This document shows positions 1-9,086 of a stretch of DNA of 64,000 nt, piece by piece. Where the stretch lies: NCBI GenBank assembly GCA_043228905.1, contig JBHGNT010000015.1:13640001-13704000 (forward strand), given 5' to 3'. The stretch comes from Azolla caroliniana. Lineage: Eukaryota; Polypodiophyta. Under the pieces are notes generated by a model. The model searched no databases. It was not told the DNA's origin and saw only the letters and a program-made list of their open reading frames with translations. The translations under genes and the position numbers were made by a program. Position 1 is the stretch's first letter. Each line of letters begins with the position of its first letter.

Positions 1-1392
1 CATTAGTTCTTTTTTGCATTTTGGGACGATGAGAAACAAGTAATAAGAAGTTTTAACCACATGGTCCCACATCTATAATACATTTTGTCTTTTTTAACAT
101 CTAGAACACATTCTCTTTTAATAGATGCATACAACATTTAATAAAATGAGCCATATGGCTGCGACTAATTTGTGAGATCATCATGAGCTCTTGATTTGCT
201 CATCACTAGTGAGAAATGGACCAATTTGTACTCCTATCATTGTTAAGTGTAGCATAGACTCTAATGTTGGAGAGGGAATATGAGATTTTGTTCAACCACT
301 TGATGGTACACCTCTTTGAATGTTTGAGGCGCATACCACCTCTCATCTTGAGATTTTAAGCATGAAATCTAGTTTGATTAAATTCCACATTTTGGGATTT
401 TAATGCATAATTATCTTGAATTTCATTTGGCATTTTCAAGGTCTTGACACTATATTTCAATAAATCTCACCAAATTTAGAAACCTATATCCTCTTACCTT
501 GGTTAAAATATGCTTGGAATAAAGTAGCTTGTGGTGAATTTTCCCTTAATTACTTTGGGTAGAGTGATGTAAATTTTGTATATTGATTCCACAAGATTTG
601 ATAACAAGGAAATAGTTTTTTGTTTTCTAGTATCTAACAAGGTTACAACTTACAAGTATGTTGTGGAAACTATTATGACCTTTGATGTCGAAAGGAAGAA
701 CACACACATCAAATTAATTGGGCTAAATCCTCGAGAGGGATTATCCGAACTTTCGGGATTCACTCAAAAGTGACACACTCAAAGATAATTGTGACTTTTA
801 ATCGTTCCCAAAACCGCTTTACTTAACCTTGGAGTTTGGAAGAAGTGTAGATATACCATCTAACTTTATAGAGTTTTGATTGCTCAATAGCTTCCCCCAA
901 AAATGTATTCAAGCATAACTTTGGAATCTCTTTATCCTAGAATTGGATTTTTTTCAATAGCATTGAACATATATGAAATGTTAGATAATAATGAAGTTTG
1001 GGTTCCACTAATGATTCTTTCACCCATGCTCATTTTTCTATTTTTCCAGCGCTCAATTGTCTTCCTAAATGAGGAAATTTGATCTCAAGCCATGGTTCCT
1101 CGAAGACATTGTCACCTACATGTCAGGAAGTTATGGATGGCAATATAGAGGTGGATCCAAAGTAATATGACTTGGCTTCTTGCCAATAAAATCTTTGAGA
1201 CTACTCAATCTTTATTATGTATCAACAACCAATGTGAAGAATAGTGTTGATTCAAAAAAGGAAGAAAATAAAAGGGAAAATAGGATTTGTATTCACAAGT
1301 TACAATATTACAAGAGTTCGTTAAATATTGTTATTGAATCAGAGTGGTTTACACTTTTATATAAAATGGTATATCATTTTTATATAAAATAA
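1..1392. other. AT-rich intergenic stretch, no gene recognised
   Basis: I see no recognisable coding domain, RNA gene or terminal-repeat structure here. The longest open frames (for example 65 codons at 576-773 on the plus strand) resemble no family I know, and are of the length expected by chance in AT-rich plant DNA. Single-base A and T runs are frequent. It probably is old, decayed repeat sequence, but that is inference. Confidence 0.6.
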
Positions 1393-1500
1393 GATATCAT
1401 ACTACTTGAGATTGGAAGTTATTAGGAGGGTTAGATGTTTGAATCCCTAAAAGGTTATGTTATTTATGCATGTGCTCATGACAATATCCTTCCCATCCTT
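1393..1500 (+). repeat. Possible tRNA-derived SINE copy (a)
   Basis: A B-box-like stretch (ATGTTTGAATCCC) is followed by AAAAGGTTATG and then a GCATGTGCTCATGACAAT tail. The same order, with the same AAAAGGTTATG and a similar GCACGT...ACAAT tail, recurs at 10262-10375, and a related tail lies at 35741-35821. This suggests one short dispersed family with a tRNA-like head. The A box is weak and no poly-A or flanking duplication is clear, so the boundaries are approximate. Confidence 0.4.
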
Positions 1501-1532
1501 TTGAGAATGAATTCCACGAGTTGCAAAAGCAA

Positions 1533-1967
1533 TGTTGAGCGGACAATCTCAACCGGATCCGGATCGGTTGAATAAGCCAAAGCTGAATCAGAGTCCCAAA
1601 CGAAGAACCGGATCGGTGTCCGGAACCAAGAGCCAGATCGAAGAGTCGGATCGGATTGGAACCGTTAGGCCGTTAGAGGCCTACGAATCTAGCCTAGTAC
1701 ATAGGCATATTTTTGGGAGTTAGTGTTAGTCGCTCGTATGAGCATTCAAGTACTTGTCAGTACTTTTGTCAATCCTTTAAGGACTTGTATAAAAAGTGTT
1801 CTGTAAGACATTTGTATGCACAGAGTGTCATTATTTGAATGGAGTTTTACTGTTCTCCTCTAACTCTGTCTCTCCCGTGTAAGGTTTCCATTAAACCTGT
1901 GTCTATATTCTTTAGCTATACGGATGAGCCGGTTTTGTCTTAGCTTCCGCAATCGTATTATTTTACA
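1533..1967 (+). repeat. 5' LTR of Copia-1
   Basis: 435 bp, TGTTGAG...TTTTACA. It is closely similar to 7212-7646, with point differences and compensating indels: the 3' copy gains about 20 bp near 7297 and lacks a short duplication of the ACTTGTCAGTACTT part. A TATA-like TATAAAAA lies near 1786, consistent with the U3 promoter. The open frame inside it is a chance frame. Confidence 0.93.
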
Positions 1968-1979
1968 TCGTATTAGAAC
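1968..1979 (+). other. Degenerate primer-binding site of Copia-1
   Basis: TCGTATTAGAAC directly follows the LTR and resembles the plant copia primer site TGGTATCAGAGC, complementary to the 3' part of initiator Met-tRNA. Several mismatches fit long inactivity. Confidence 0.6.
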
Positions 1980-2063
1980 GCGAGGGTTGAGAACCCCTCT
2001 ACAGGTGAAGCGACTTCCGAAGGCAAACCCTATCACCAGGTAAAGAATAGACAGAAGAAAAAT

Positions 2064-2810
2064 ATGGACCGAGGAATGGCTAGTTCGCTCCCGATGAAGA
2101 AGCTCGACAGATTCAACTATGCATCTTGGTCATACAAGATGCCCCAGTACCTGCTCGGGCACAATTACTGGAGTTATGTCAAGGGAGCCCTGATGCGGCA
2201 CACATGGACTTCCCGACTTGGGAGCAAGCGGCAAGCAGGGTAATGTACTACTTCGTGTCAAGTGTCGGTGATCAGTTGCTCAGCCATATCCGGGATGCCA
2301 AGACGCCAAAGGAAGCTTGGGGAAACCTGAAGAAGGTCTTCACCACAAGCACCACGGCTTGGAAGCTGCAACTCCGACAGAAGTTGAACAATGTCCAACA
2401 GAAGGACATGTCGGTGGCCGACTATACGGCCCGGATCAAAGACATCTGTGACTCACTTCCCTCTGTCAACGTGACTGTCAAGGAAGATGAGATGGTGCAA
2501 GCTTGTCTCGGGGGCCTGGCGTCGATGTCCGGAGCATTCCAGAAGCGGTCTATACAAGTCAATACTCCTAATAGAGGAGAACTAAATGGGTGTGTCAACA
2601 AGCACGCACACCGACAACAAGATGTTGTACACGAAGGAGGATCGGCCCTGTGCTCGTGGCAGACGAGGCGGATCAGCACGTGGTGACAGGGGCCGACAAG
2701 AGCAAAATCAGAGGCACAATGATGGTGTCGACAAAGTTCCCGACCCTCCACAAGCAAGGGGGAGTCAAGGCGAACTCGATGAAGACAAACACCCCGAAAC
2801 CGAACGAGAT
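2064..2810 (+). pseudogene. gag: Copia-1 gag (UBN2-type), frameshifted, no zinc knuckle
   Basis: The gag reading starts at ATG 2064 (MDRGMASSLPMKK), 97 bases after the LTR, and after about 25 codons shifts frame into the open stretch from 2126. Motifs of the plant copia gag (UBN2) family are visible: SYKM..YLLGHNYW, TPKEAWGNLKKVF, then LQLRQKLNNVQQ..MSVADYTARIK. Gag would form the cytoplasmic virus-like particle. After 2590 there is an arginine/glycine-rich tail (RGRRGGSARG), but the expected CX2CX4HX4C knuckle is absent, apparently lost by deletion. Confidence 0.8.
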
Positions 2811-2970
2811 ATGGTATGTCGATTCCGGAGCGTCAAACCATATGACAAGCCACGCAAAATGGTTTGCGTATCTAGAAAAACCGGAACAATCGGGAGTCGT
2901 CGAAACCGGAAACCACACCCCGCATACCATTGAGCACATCAGAGAGGTTCCCCTCAACCATGTCAAGTAG
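2811..2970 (+). pseudogene. Copia-1 aspartic protease fragment
   Basis: The frame containing IWYVDSGASNHMTSH shows the catalytic DSGA motif of the copia protease, followed by conserved spacing to HTIEHIREVPL. In related elements the protein continues to a glycine-rich flap, but here a TAG stop at 2968-2970 and shifts break it. It would cleave Gag-Pol inside the particle. The catalytic motif itself is intact. Confidence 0.75.
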
Positions 2971-4040
2971 AAGGGAAAGCTAATGAATGTCCTGCACATC
3001 CCGACAATCACAAAGAATCTTGTGTCAGTCAAATAGATTGTTGATCAAGGGATGGAGGTTCGGTTCACGCACCTCGGGTGCTTCATCGAAGAAGAGGGAA
3101 AGTCATCGCGCAAGGGCACCGAGACAGGAGGATGTTTATCCTCGAGACGTATGATGTTGGCACCGTTATGTTCGCAAAAGGGCAAAAGGTCGAGTTGGAC
3201 ATCGACTTGTGGCATAAGCGGATCAGCCACATCAACTTTCAGAAGCTTCATGAATTGCAGTCAGAACACATGGTTTTCGGACATCAATTTCAATGGCCGG
3301 AAAGGCCAAATTTGTGAAGCATGCCAGCTCGGGAAGCAACATAGGCTTTCATTCCCCAACAAGAAGAATCGGAGCCAGAATCGGCCTGATCTCATCCATT
3401 CGGATGTGTGGGGACCGGCACAAAACGTGAGCATCGGTGGGAGTCGGTATTTCTTCTCCTTTATTGACGATTTCACCCAGCACACTTAGACCTATCTAAT
3501 CAAGAAGAAAAGCCAAGTCTTCTCATCCTTCTGGGATTTGAAGAACCTTGTCGAACGTGAGACCAAAAGAAAGATCAAGTGTTTGAAATTGGATGGCAGA
3601 AAAGAGTATTTTTCCGGCCAGTTCACGAGTTATCTACAAACGAAGGGAATCCGACGGGAATTCTCCTGCAAATACACATTGGAGCAAAAAGGCGTGGCCG
3701 AGCGTCGGAACAAGACGCTGGTAGAAGCGGCAAGAGTGACGCTTGAGGAGAAAAGCATGCCCAAATTTTATTGGGCCGAAGCAATTCGGACAACCGTCTA
3801 CATCTAGAATCGAATATCCGCCTCAAGGACAAAGGTGTCACCGCACGAACTATGTTTTGAGTGGAAGCCGAATTTGGCACACCTTCGGGTGTTCCGTAGC
3901 ATTGCATATGTGCATGTATTGAAGGAAAAACGGAGGAAGTTAGACGTGAAAGCCGGAAAGTGTATTCTCGTCGGCAACTCCGATGAACAGAAGGGTTATA
4001 AGTGTTATAACCCCCAATCGAAAGCGGTTTGAGTTAGCCG
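2971..4040 (+). pseudogene. Copia-1 integrase (HHCC plus DDE core), multiple stops
   Basis: From about 3205 the zinc-binding module is read as LWHKRISHINF...CEACQLGKQHR. The catalytic core follows: first Asp in HSDVWGP, a second acidic position in KLDGRKEY, and the Glu in KGVAERRNK. The C-terminal segment includes HLRVFRSIAYVHV and GNSDEQKGYKCYNP. Stops interrupt it after HT (3487-3489), after TVYI (3805-3807) and at 4030. The protein would insert cDNA into host chromatin. DDE residues appear largely kept, but the frame is dead. Confidence 0.85.
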
Positions 4041-4481
4041 AGATGTCTTTTTTGATGAATCGGCATTTTGGCACTTCTCTCCACCTAAACCTGAACTAAT
4101 TGTTGTTCATGATATGGTGGAATCCGGAACAGAGAGAAGCATTGCGGAATTTGAACAGCTGGATGAGTGAACCAAATCCAAATTGGTTGAGCCGAAGTGG
4201 TCAACCGGATGACAAGCCGGTGAGTAGTGAAGACTCGGTCATGCTCTCCCCATGCAAAGAATGGAGCAGATGGTTCACGCACGCAGAAAAAGGGGAAGAA
4301 GGAGATGCCAGAGTATGACACCGCTCGAGCCGAGTCGGATCGGAGTGAATCCGACTCCGACAGAATCGAAAAGAAACCTCCGAGGAAGAGGTCAAAATCG
4401 ACCGAGAAGGCCACAAAATCGGCGAATCAAGAATTGCGTTGATCCACCTGCCAGAAAAACCCCGTTGAGAGGTATGGGTAC
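4041..4481 (+). pseudogene. Copia-1 integrase-RT linker, frameshifted
   Basis: A low-complexity charged linker between integrase and RT, rich in Ser, Glu, Lys and Arg (for example SDRSESDSDRIEKK and KSTEKATKSANQ) and ending at RYG. The same linker is recognisable in the minus copies at 48235-48435 and 53350-53600. The coding sentence is cut at 4481 by the gypsy insertion and resumes at 5016, so RYGYNEY is split around a GGTAC target duplication. Confidence 0.7.
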
Positions 4482-5010
4482 TATTAGAGCGATGATCTAA
4501 TGTAAGCATACGATAAGGATATAATATATATGAAATAAGAAAGGAGAGAGAGAAAGAAGGGCATCAATCTACCCAACCACCCCCAAGCGAATGAACCGAG
4601 ACGGACTCGAGCCTCGATCAGCGTCCCATACCACCGTAGTGGCGTCGATTCGTACCTGGTGCTGGCGCACTCGCTACAAGAGTTACCCTACCACGAAAAA
4701 GAGTCTCGACGTAATCAAGAGATGATGAAATGAGGGTATCTAGGACTCATATTTATAGCGAGACCCAAGGCCCCCAGGTAAGTTCACACTTGGCCTAATG
4801 GGTTGTCTCAATCCCGAGGATTAAAAGTAATCCTCCCCTTCTTTACACTCTCGTTTAACCCTCACACTTATCCACGTGTATAGAATACTACGGTAAATTC
4901 TCACCATGGGATATTATATGGTCTTGCAATGGAAAGCTAGGGAAGTTAGTTCTAAGAGTATTTTTGCGTTCCCATGTGGCATCTTTGATAGATTTATCCA
5001 TCCCGTAACA
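4482..5010 (-). mobile_element. Solo-LTR-like insertion of Gypsy-A family, with a pol fragment inside
   Basis: 529 bp flanked by perfect GGTAC duplications (4477-4481 and 5011-5015). Removing the insertion and one GGTAC restores the Copia-1 reading through RYGYNEY. It matches the Gypsy-A LTR at 28021-28460 plus 32159-32178 over most of its length and ends in the same CCGTAACA terminus. Between the shared TATGGTC (to 4923) and CCGTAACA lie about 78 bp (4924-5001) that match Gypsy-A pol coding sequence at 32211-32288 instead of its LTR. Either the LTR acquired this piece, or this is a deletion derivative of a full element. Confidence 0.9.
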
Positions 5011-5015
5011 GGTAC

Positions 5016-5912
5016 AATGAGTATATGGTGCATCATTATGCGTACATGGTCAAGGTGGCAGCTGTGTGTGAGCTAGAGAGCTATGCATAAGTGGCTAAAG
5101 ATCCAAACTGGCAGCAGGCCATGGAGGAAGAGATGCACACACTCACGGAAAACGAGACGTGGGATTTAGTTGATGTATCGAAAGGGGTAAGGAAGATCGG
5201 TTGTCGATGGGTAGAAAAATTGAAATACAACACCGACGGATCAGTCAATAGGTACAAGGCCCGGTTAATGGCCAAGGGCTACGCGCAATAGCACAACATC
5301 GATTATGATGAGACGTTCGCGTTGGTCCTGAAGATGATGACCGTCCGTGTCTTGGTTGTGGTGGCCGCGATGAAGGGGTGGCATCTACATCAAATGGACG
5401 TAAAGAATGTGTTCCTGCAAGGTGATCTTCAGGAGTAGTTGTATATGGTTCAACCCCCCGGGTTTCAGTCCCGAGTGAATATATCGGCGGTGTGCCAATT
5501 GAAGAAGTCCCTCTATGGACTCAAGCAAGCTCCGCGTGCCTGCAAAACGAAGATCATGTTGAGATTGTGTTGTATGGGGTTTGCTCCATTGAAATCAGAC
5601 TCTTCACATTTCATCTGGCAAGGTCGGAACAAGCTGGTAAGCATTTCGCTTTATGTTGATGATTTAGTCATCGTCGACGCCGACCTGGACGAAATCGTCC
5701 ACGTCAAATCCCAGCTCATGGCATCATTCAAAATGAAGAATCTAGGAGAGCTTCATTACTTCCTCGGGATCGAAGTGATCCGCAACCCCGAAGGCATACT
5801 AATCAGCCATCAACATTATCTGCTGAGTATGCTCTTCGAATTTGGTATGCCGGAATGCAAATTCGTCTCAACTCCTCTGGACCGGAATGTGAAGCTTCGC
5901 CCCGACTGGTAA
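5016..5912 (+). pseudogene. Copia-1 reverse transcriptase, stops in frame
   Basis: The RT runs from EYMVHHYAYMVKV through WQQAMEEEMHTL, RYKARLMAKGYAQ, YDETFALV, HQMDVKNVFLQGDL and SLYGLKQAPRA to LYVDDLVIVDA, the polymerase catalytic box with both aspartates kept. In-frame stops occur at YA*VAK (about 5088), AQ*HN (about 5289) and QE*LY (about 5437). The protein would copy the element RNA inside particles. Sequence continuity with the upstream linker is restored once the insertion at 4482-5010 is removed. Confidence 0.9.
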
Positions 5913-6560
5913 TGACATGCGACCCGAAAAGGTTCCAACAGATAGTCGGAAGCCTTATATTTGACCATCGCCCGACCGGATTGAGTAGTCAATTCATGGA
6001 ACATCTGACCGTGCAACACCTTCAGTGCACACACCAAATTCTCAGATACGTCAGCGGCACTAAGGACAAGGGGTTGCTATATCAAACCGGTGTAGCCGAA
6101 CAACTTGTCGACTACACGGATCCCAATTGGGTTGGAAATGCCGGTGACCGCAGGTCTACATTCGGATATGCATTTTCACTTGGAAGCGTCGCGGTCGCCT
6201 GGAGCAACAAAAAGCAGCTGACAGTAGCACTGTCGAGCACCGAGGCCGAGTACCAAGGAGCGATTGTCGCGACATGTGAAGCCGTATGGCTCAAGAGGCT
6301 CCTAAAGGATTTGCAAGTGAAGGTGTCTGATCCGACGACGATCTACTTGCGAAAACCTCAGTAGCATCTAGTTGGCAAAGAACCTCGTCTTTCACGCCCG
6401 GACAAAGCACATTGAGATGCACTACTATTTTGTCCGAGAGCGCATTCCCTCTTGTGAAGTAGAACTATTTTATGTTCCAACGGATCAGTAAGTGGCTAAT
6501 ATCTTCACCAAATCCCTCGACTTAGACAAGTTGCGACAATTTTCCGGTGGAGTAGGTGTG
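5913..6560 (+). pseudogene. Copia-1 RNase H
   Basis: RNase H1-type domain of copia pol: GSLIFDHRPTGL, YVSGTKDKGLLYQ, DYTDPNWVGN, then TVALSSTEAEYQG with the catalytic Glu region, and a decayed KHIEMHYYFVRER, ending at ANIFTKSL near 6530. A stop at 6362 and shifts around it, plus TAA at 6488-6490, break the reading. It normally degrades the RNA strand during cDNA synthesis. The pol frame continues beyond the usual end. Confidence 0.85.
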
Positions 6561-7219
6561 CAATACCTTGAAATGCCGAACTTGAGGGGGAGGAATGAAA
6601 GGAGGAATGAGAAAGACAACCGAAAAGCCGAGTCGGAAACCAATTTTGACTATGGTCCGACTGAAGAAGTCGGAGTGTACGGGTCAATCAAGAAAGCTGA
6701 GACCAGACATAGGGTGAGCCACCGGAACGGAGAACTCAAGCCAAAGCCATCCGAAAAAAGGGGAGGCAAAGCCAGAAAGACCAAGACACGGACGTGGGCC
6801 GATGTCGTGAAAGGTCTAGAAATTGAAGACGAATCAGAGACAACCGATTCGGTCGAGAGAAGAAGTGAATCGGGGTCACTCGATTCATTTGAAATGTTTG
6901 ATTCGGAGGAGCCGAATCTACGATGGGCCAAGTGGACGAAAGGGCAATAGAAGACGACGCTGATACGAAGGAACCGACGGGTCGTGAAGCGCTAACACCA
7001 CGACAACAAGGGAGTTGATAAGGGCCGAAGGAGCAGACAAGCCAATTGAGAAGGTCGAGGAGCGCAGAACTGGACGGGTCACAGGATGCGGAATCGGATC
7101 GGATGAGGAGAGCACGCAAGGCAGGAGAACACTAGGAGGAGCCGGAGAGAAGAATCGGAGACCACAGACACTGATACCTCGATCCGACCTCAAGTTGAGC
7201 TTGAGGGGGAGTGTTGAGT
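6561..7219 (+). pseudogene. C-terminal extension of Copia-1 pol, running into the 3' LTR
   Basis: After RNase H the same frame continues for about 210 codons as a highly charged segment: a KPKPSEKRGGKARKTKTR stretch, then TWADVVKGLEIEDESETTDS, an acidic Ser/Glu region, NKGVDKGRRSRQA, and a final PQVELEGEC whose stop is the TGA of the LTR start. A TAG at 6948-6950, a TAA near 6993 and two later TGAs break it. The minus-strand copy at 33642-34250 has the same order in the same frame (TWSNVVKGL, KGADKGRRSRQAD, PQVELEGEC). Most copia polyproteins end shortly after RNase H. Function unknown. Confidence 0.7.
7196..7211 (+). other. Polypurine tract of Copia-1
   Basis: TTGAGCTTGAGGGGGAG lies directly before the 3' LTR. 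It would prime plus-strand DNA synthesis. The same tract precedes the 3' LTR of Copia-2 (31727-31743) and, reversed, of the minus copy at 33651. Confidence 0.85.
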
Positions 7220-7646
7220 GAACAAGCTCAGCCGGATCCGTATTGGCTGAATAAGCCAGAGCCGGATCGAAGTCCGGAACGAAGAATCGGATCAGTGGTC
7301 AGACTAGTATCTGGAACCAAGAGCCAGATCGGAGAGTCAGATCAAATTGGAACTTGTAGAACGTTAGAGGCCTACGAATCTAGCCTAGTACGTAGGCATA
7401 TTTTTGGGAGTTAGTGTCAGTCGCTCATATGAGCATTGAAGTACTTGTCAGTCCTTTAAGAACTTGTATAAAAAGTGTTATGTAGGACATTTGTATGCAC
7501 AAAGTGTCATTATTCGAATTGAGTTTTAATGTTCTGCTCTAACTTTGTATCTCCCGTGTAAGGTTTCCATTAAACCTATGTCTATATTATTTAGCTATCC
7601 GGATGAACCGGTTTTGTCTTAGCTTCTGCAATCGTATTCTTTTACA
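7212..7646 (+). repeat. 3' LTR of Copia-1
   Basis: 435 bp, TGTTGAG...CTTTTACA, paired with 1533-1967. TATAAAAA near 7468 matches the TATA-like box of the 5' copy. It is followed by AGAAA, the presumed partner of AGCAA before the 5' LTR. Confidence 0.93.
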
Positions 7647-8662
7647 AGAAAGAATTGGGACTTTGTTTGTTAGGATAACAATGATGAAATTATTCTCCAA
7701 GGGTTGGGGTATTAGCAAGGTTCTTGGTGATCTCCCATGTTCAATCATTGGACATATAGACTAACCAACCCACTAGGTAAAGAAGTAATCTACACAACCT
7801 CAAAGTCCAAATTTGACCTCTTACTCTAGTCCATCAAGAAGTCAAACATGAGGTAGGATGAACACCAAGATTTCAAAAAGTGACAAATGAACCCCACGAT
7901 GAAGTTACGTATTGGAAGGGTGATCCAAACAAAATGCAACGACATTGATGAATGGCTTTAGTTCCAAAATGGACCATGATATTGATCATCCAACTTTTCA
8001 AACGGCATGGTGGTATTCACATTGCATCATAACAATTAGAAATGATCCTTAACTTGGAACTTAGGCTCATCTAGTGAAGATTCTAGATCATGTTGAACTA
8101 AACCTAGATTTGTTAAGCTTGGCCATTGCATATATTAGCTATAAAAATTTTACTTGAATAAGTTGGAGTTGAACTAGACAATTCTCAATAACTGGGCTTA
8201 GAAAGACTTGAGGGTGATCAAGCATTGTCGCATGATGCTTATTGTAGGTATTTCCAAAGAATGGAGTATACATAGTTGTGGAAAAATGAAATGAATTATT
8301 GTAAGAAAACTCAACAAATATAAGAAATATACCAAATAATCTTGTTGGCCATTGATGATATAGGAAGATGTTACTCCAAGTTCTACTTTGTGCATGTGAT
8401 CAGTCTATCACTTTGTAGATGATAGCTCAAAGAGATGTCACAAGAGATATCAAGCATCGTGAGCAAATGCTTCTACAACTTTGAAACAAATTATGACCCA
8501 CTGTTACTAATAATGTCATTTGGGAAACTATGAGTCTTGAAAACTTTCTTGACTGCTTATAATTTTCAGTAACAATGTCATTTGGGAAACTATGAGTCTT
8601 GAAAACTTCAGAAATGGGGTTAGGTGCTTGCATTATCCTTGAAGGTAGAGATACTAGCACAA
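7647..8662 (-). pseudogene. Deeply decayed gypsy integrase and chromodomain (chromovirus relic)
   Basis: Read on the minus strand in several frames, this AT-rich stretch preserves the 3' end of a chromovirus polyprotein. In order: LPSRIMQAPNPISEVFKTHS (8545-8640), FVSKL near 8480, FVEFSYNNSFHFST (about 8270-8310), VNTTMPFEKLDDQYHGPF (about 7965-8020), and a chromodomain with LVGW, SND*TWEI, KNLANTPTLGE, FHHCYP (about 7685-7790). The pattern integrase, VNT-KLDDQ-GPF, chromodomain is characteristic. Nearly every line has stops consistent with CG/TG decay. A 62-bp duplication and a MITE-like insertion interrupt it. Orthogonal support needs a profile search. Confidence 0.7.
8512..8608. repeat. 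62-bp-period direct duplication in the gypsy relic
   Basis: The 35-bp block AATGTCATTTGGGAAACTAT... occurs at 8512-8546 and 8574-8608 without visible differences. It repeats the integrase piece read as KTHSFPND on the minus strand. The near-perfect match implies the duplication is much younger than the decayed frame around it. Confidence 0.85.
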
Positions 8663-9086
8663 AGGCATATGTTTGCGCGAATAATTGTTGTAGAATACTT
8701 AGCATAATATACATGTAGAACATGTATGCTAAGTATTCTATACAATGATTCGAGCAAACATATGCCTCTATGTTAGTAGCTAAGTATACATATTCTACAT
8801 AAAATACATGTATAATACACATTCTATAGATAAAATACATTAAATACTTTGAATACGTGTAGAATACTTGTAAAATACATGAAATACTTCTTTAAATTTA
8901 AAGTTTTTTTTTCAAACAAAAAATTAAAAAGTTTAAAAAAATCGTAAACTTTTTTGAAGTGATAAATACTTGTTAAATACATAGAATATGTCAATTTTTT
9001 TAAAATGGTAATTCTAAAACGTAGAATACGTGTAGAATACTTCAAAGTATTCTAAACGTAGAGTACGCCTTTTTTAACAACTATGG
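8663..9086. repeat. MITE-like GTAGAATAC repeat with a long foldback, copy 1
   Basis: The first 105 bp (8663-8767) form an imperfect inverted repeat with arms of about 50 nt (AGGCATATGTTTG... / ...CAAACATATGCCT) around ACATGTAGAACATGT. Repeated GTAGAATAC/AAATAC words follow to a TTTTTAACAACTATGG end. From ATTGTTGTAGAATACTTA (about 8684) to AACAACTATG (9086) it is similar in order and spacing to 15473-15799. The two ends are weakly inverse to each other (ATTGTTG.. / ..AACAACTATG), as in a MITE. It sits within the gypsy integrase relic. Confidence 0.65.

Larger units (their letters stand above)
1533..7646 (+). mobile_element. Copia-1: full-length Ty1/copia LTR retrotransposon, inactive
   Basis: Two 435-bp LTRs beginning TGTTGAG and ending TTTTACA or CTTTTACA bound an internal region in the order gag, protease, integrase, reverse transcriptase, RNase H, the diagnostic Ty1/copia order. 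A degenerate initiator-Met primer site follows the 5' LTR and a polypurine tract precedes the 3' LTR. Flanks are AGCAA (1528-1532) and AGAAA (7647-7651), a 4/5 target-site duplication. Every coding domain carries stops or frameshifts, and a gypsy solo-LTR-like insertion sits at 4482-5010. Minus-strand relatives are at 33232-35212, 48031-48872 and 53012-59822. Confidence 0.93.
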
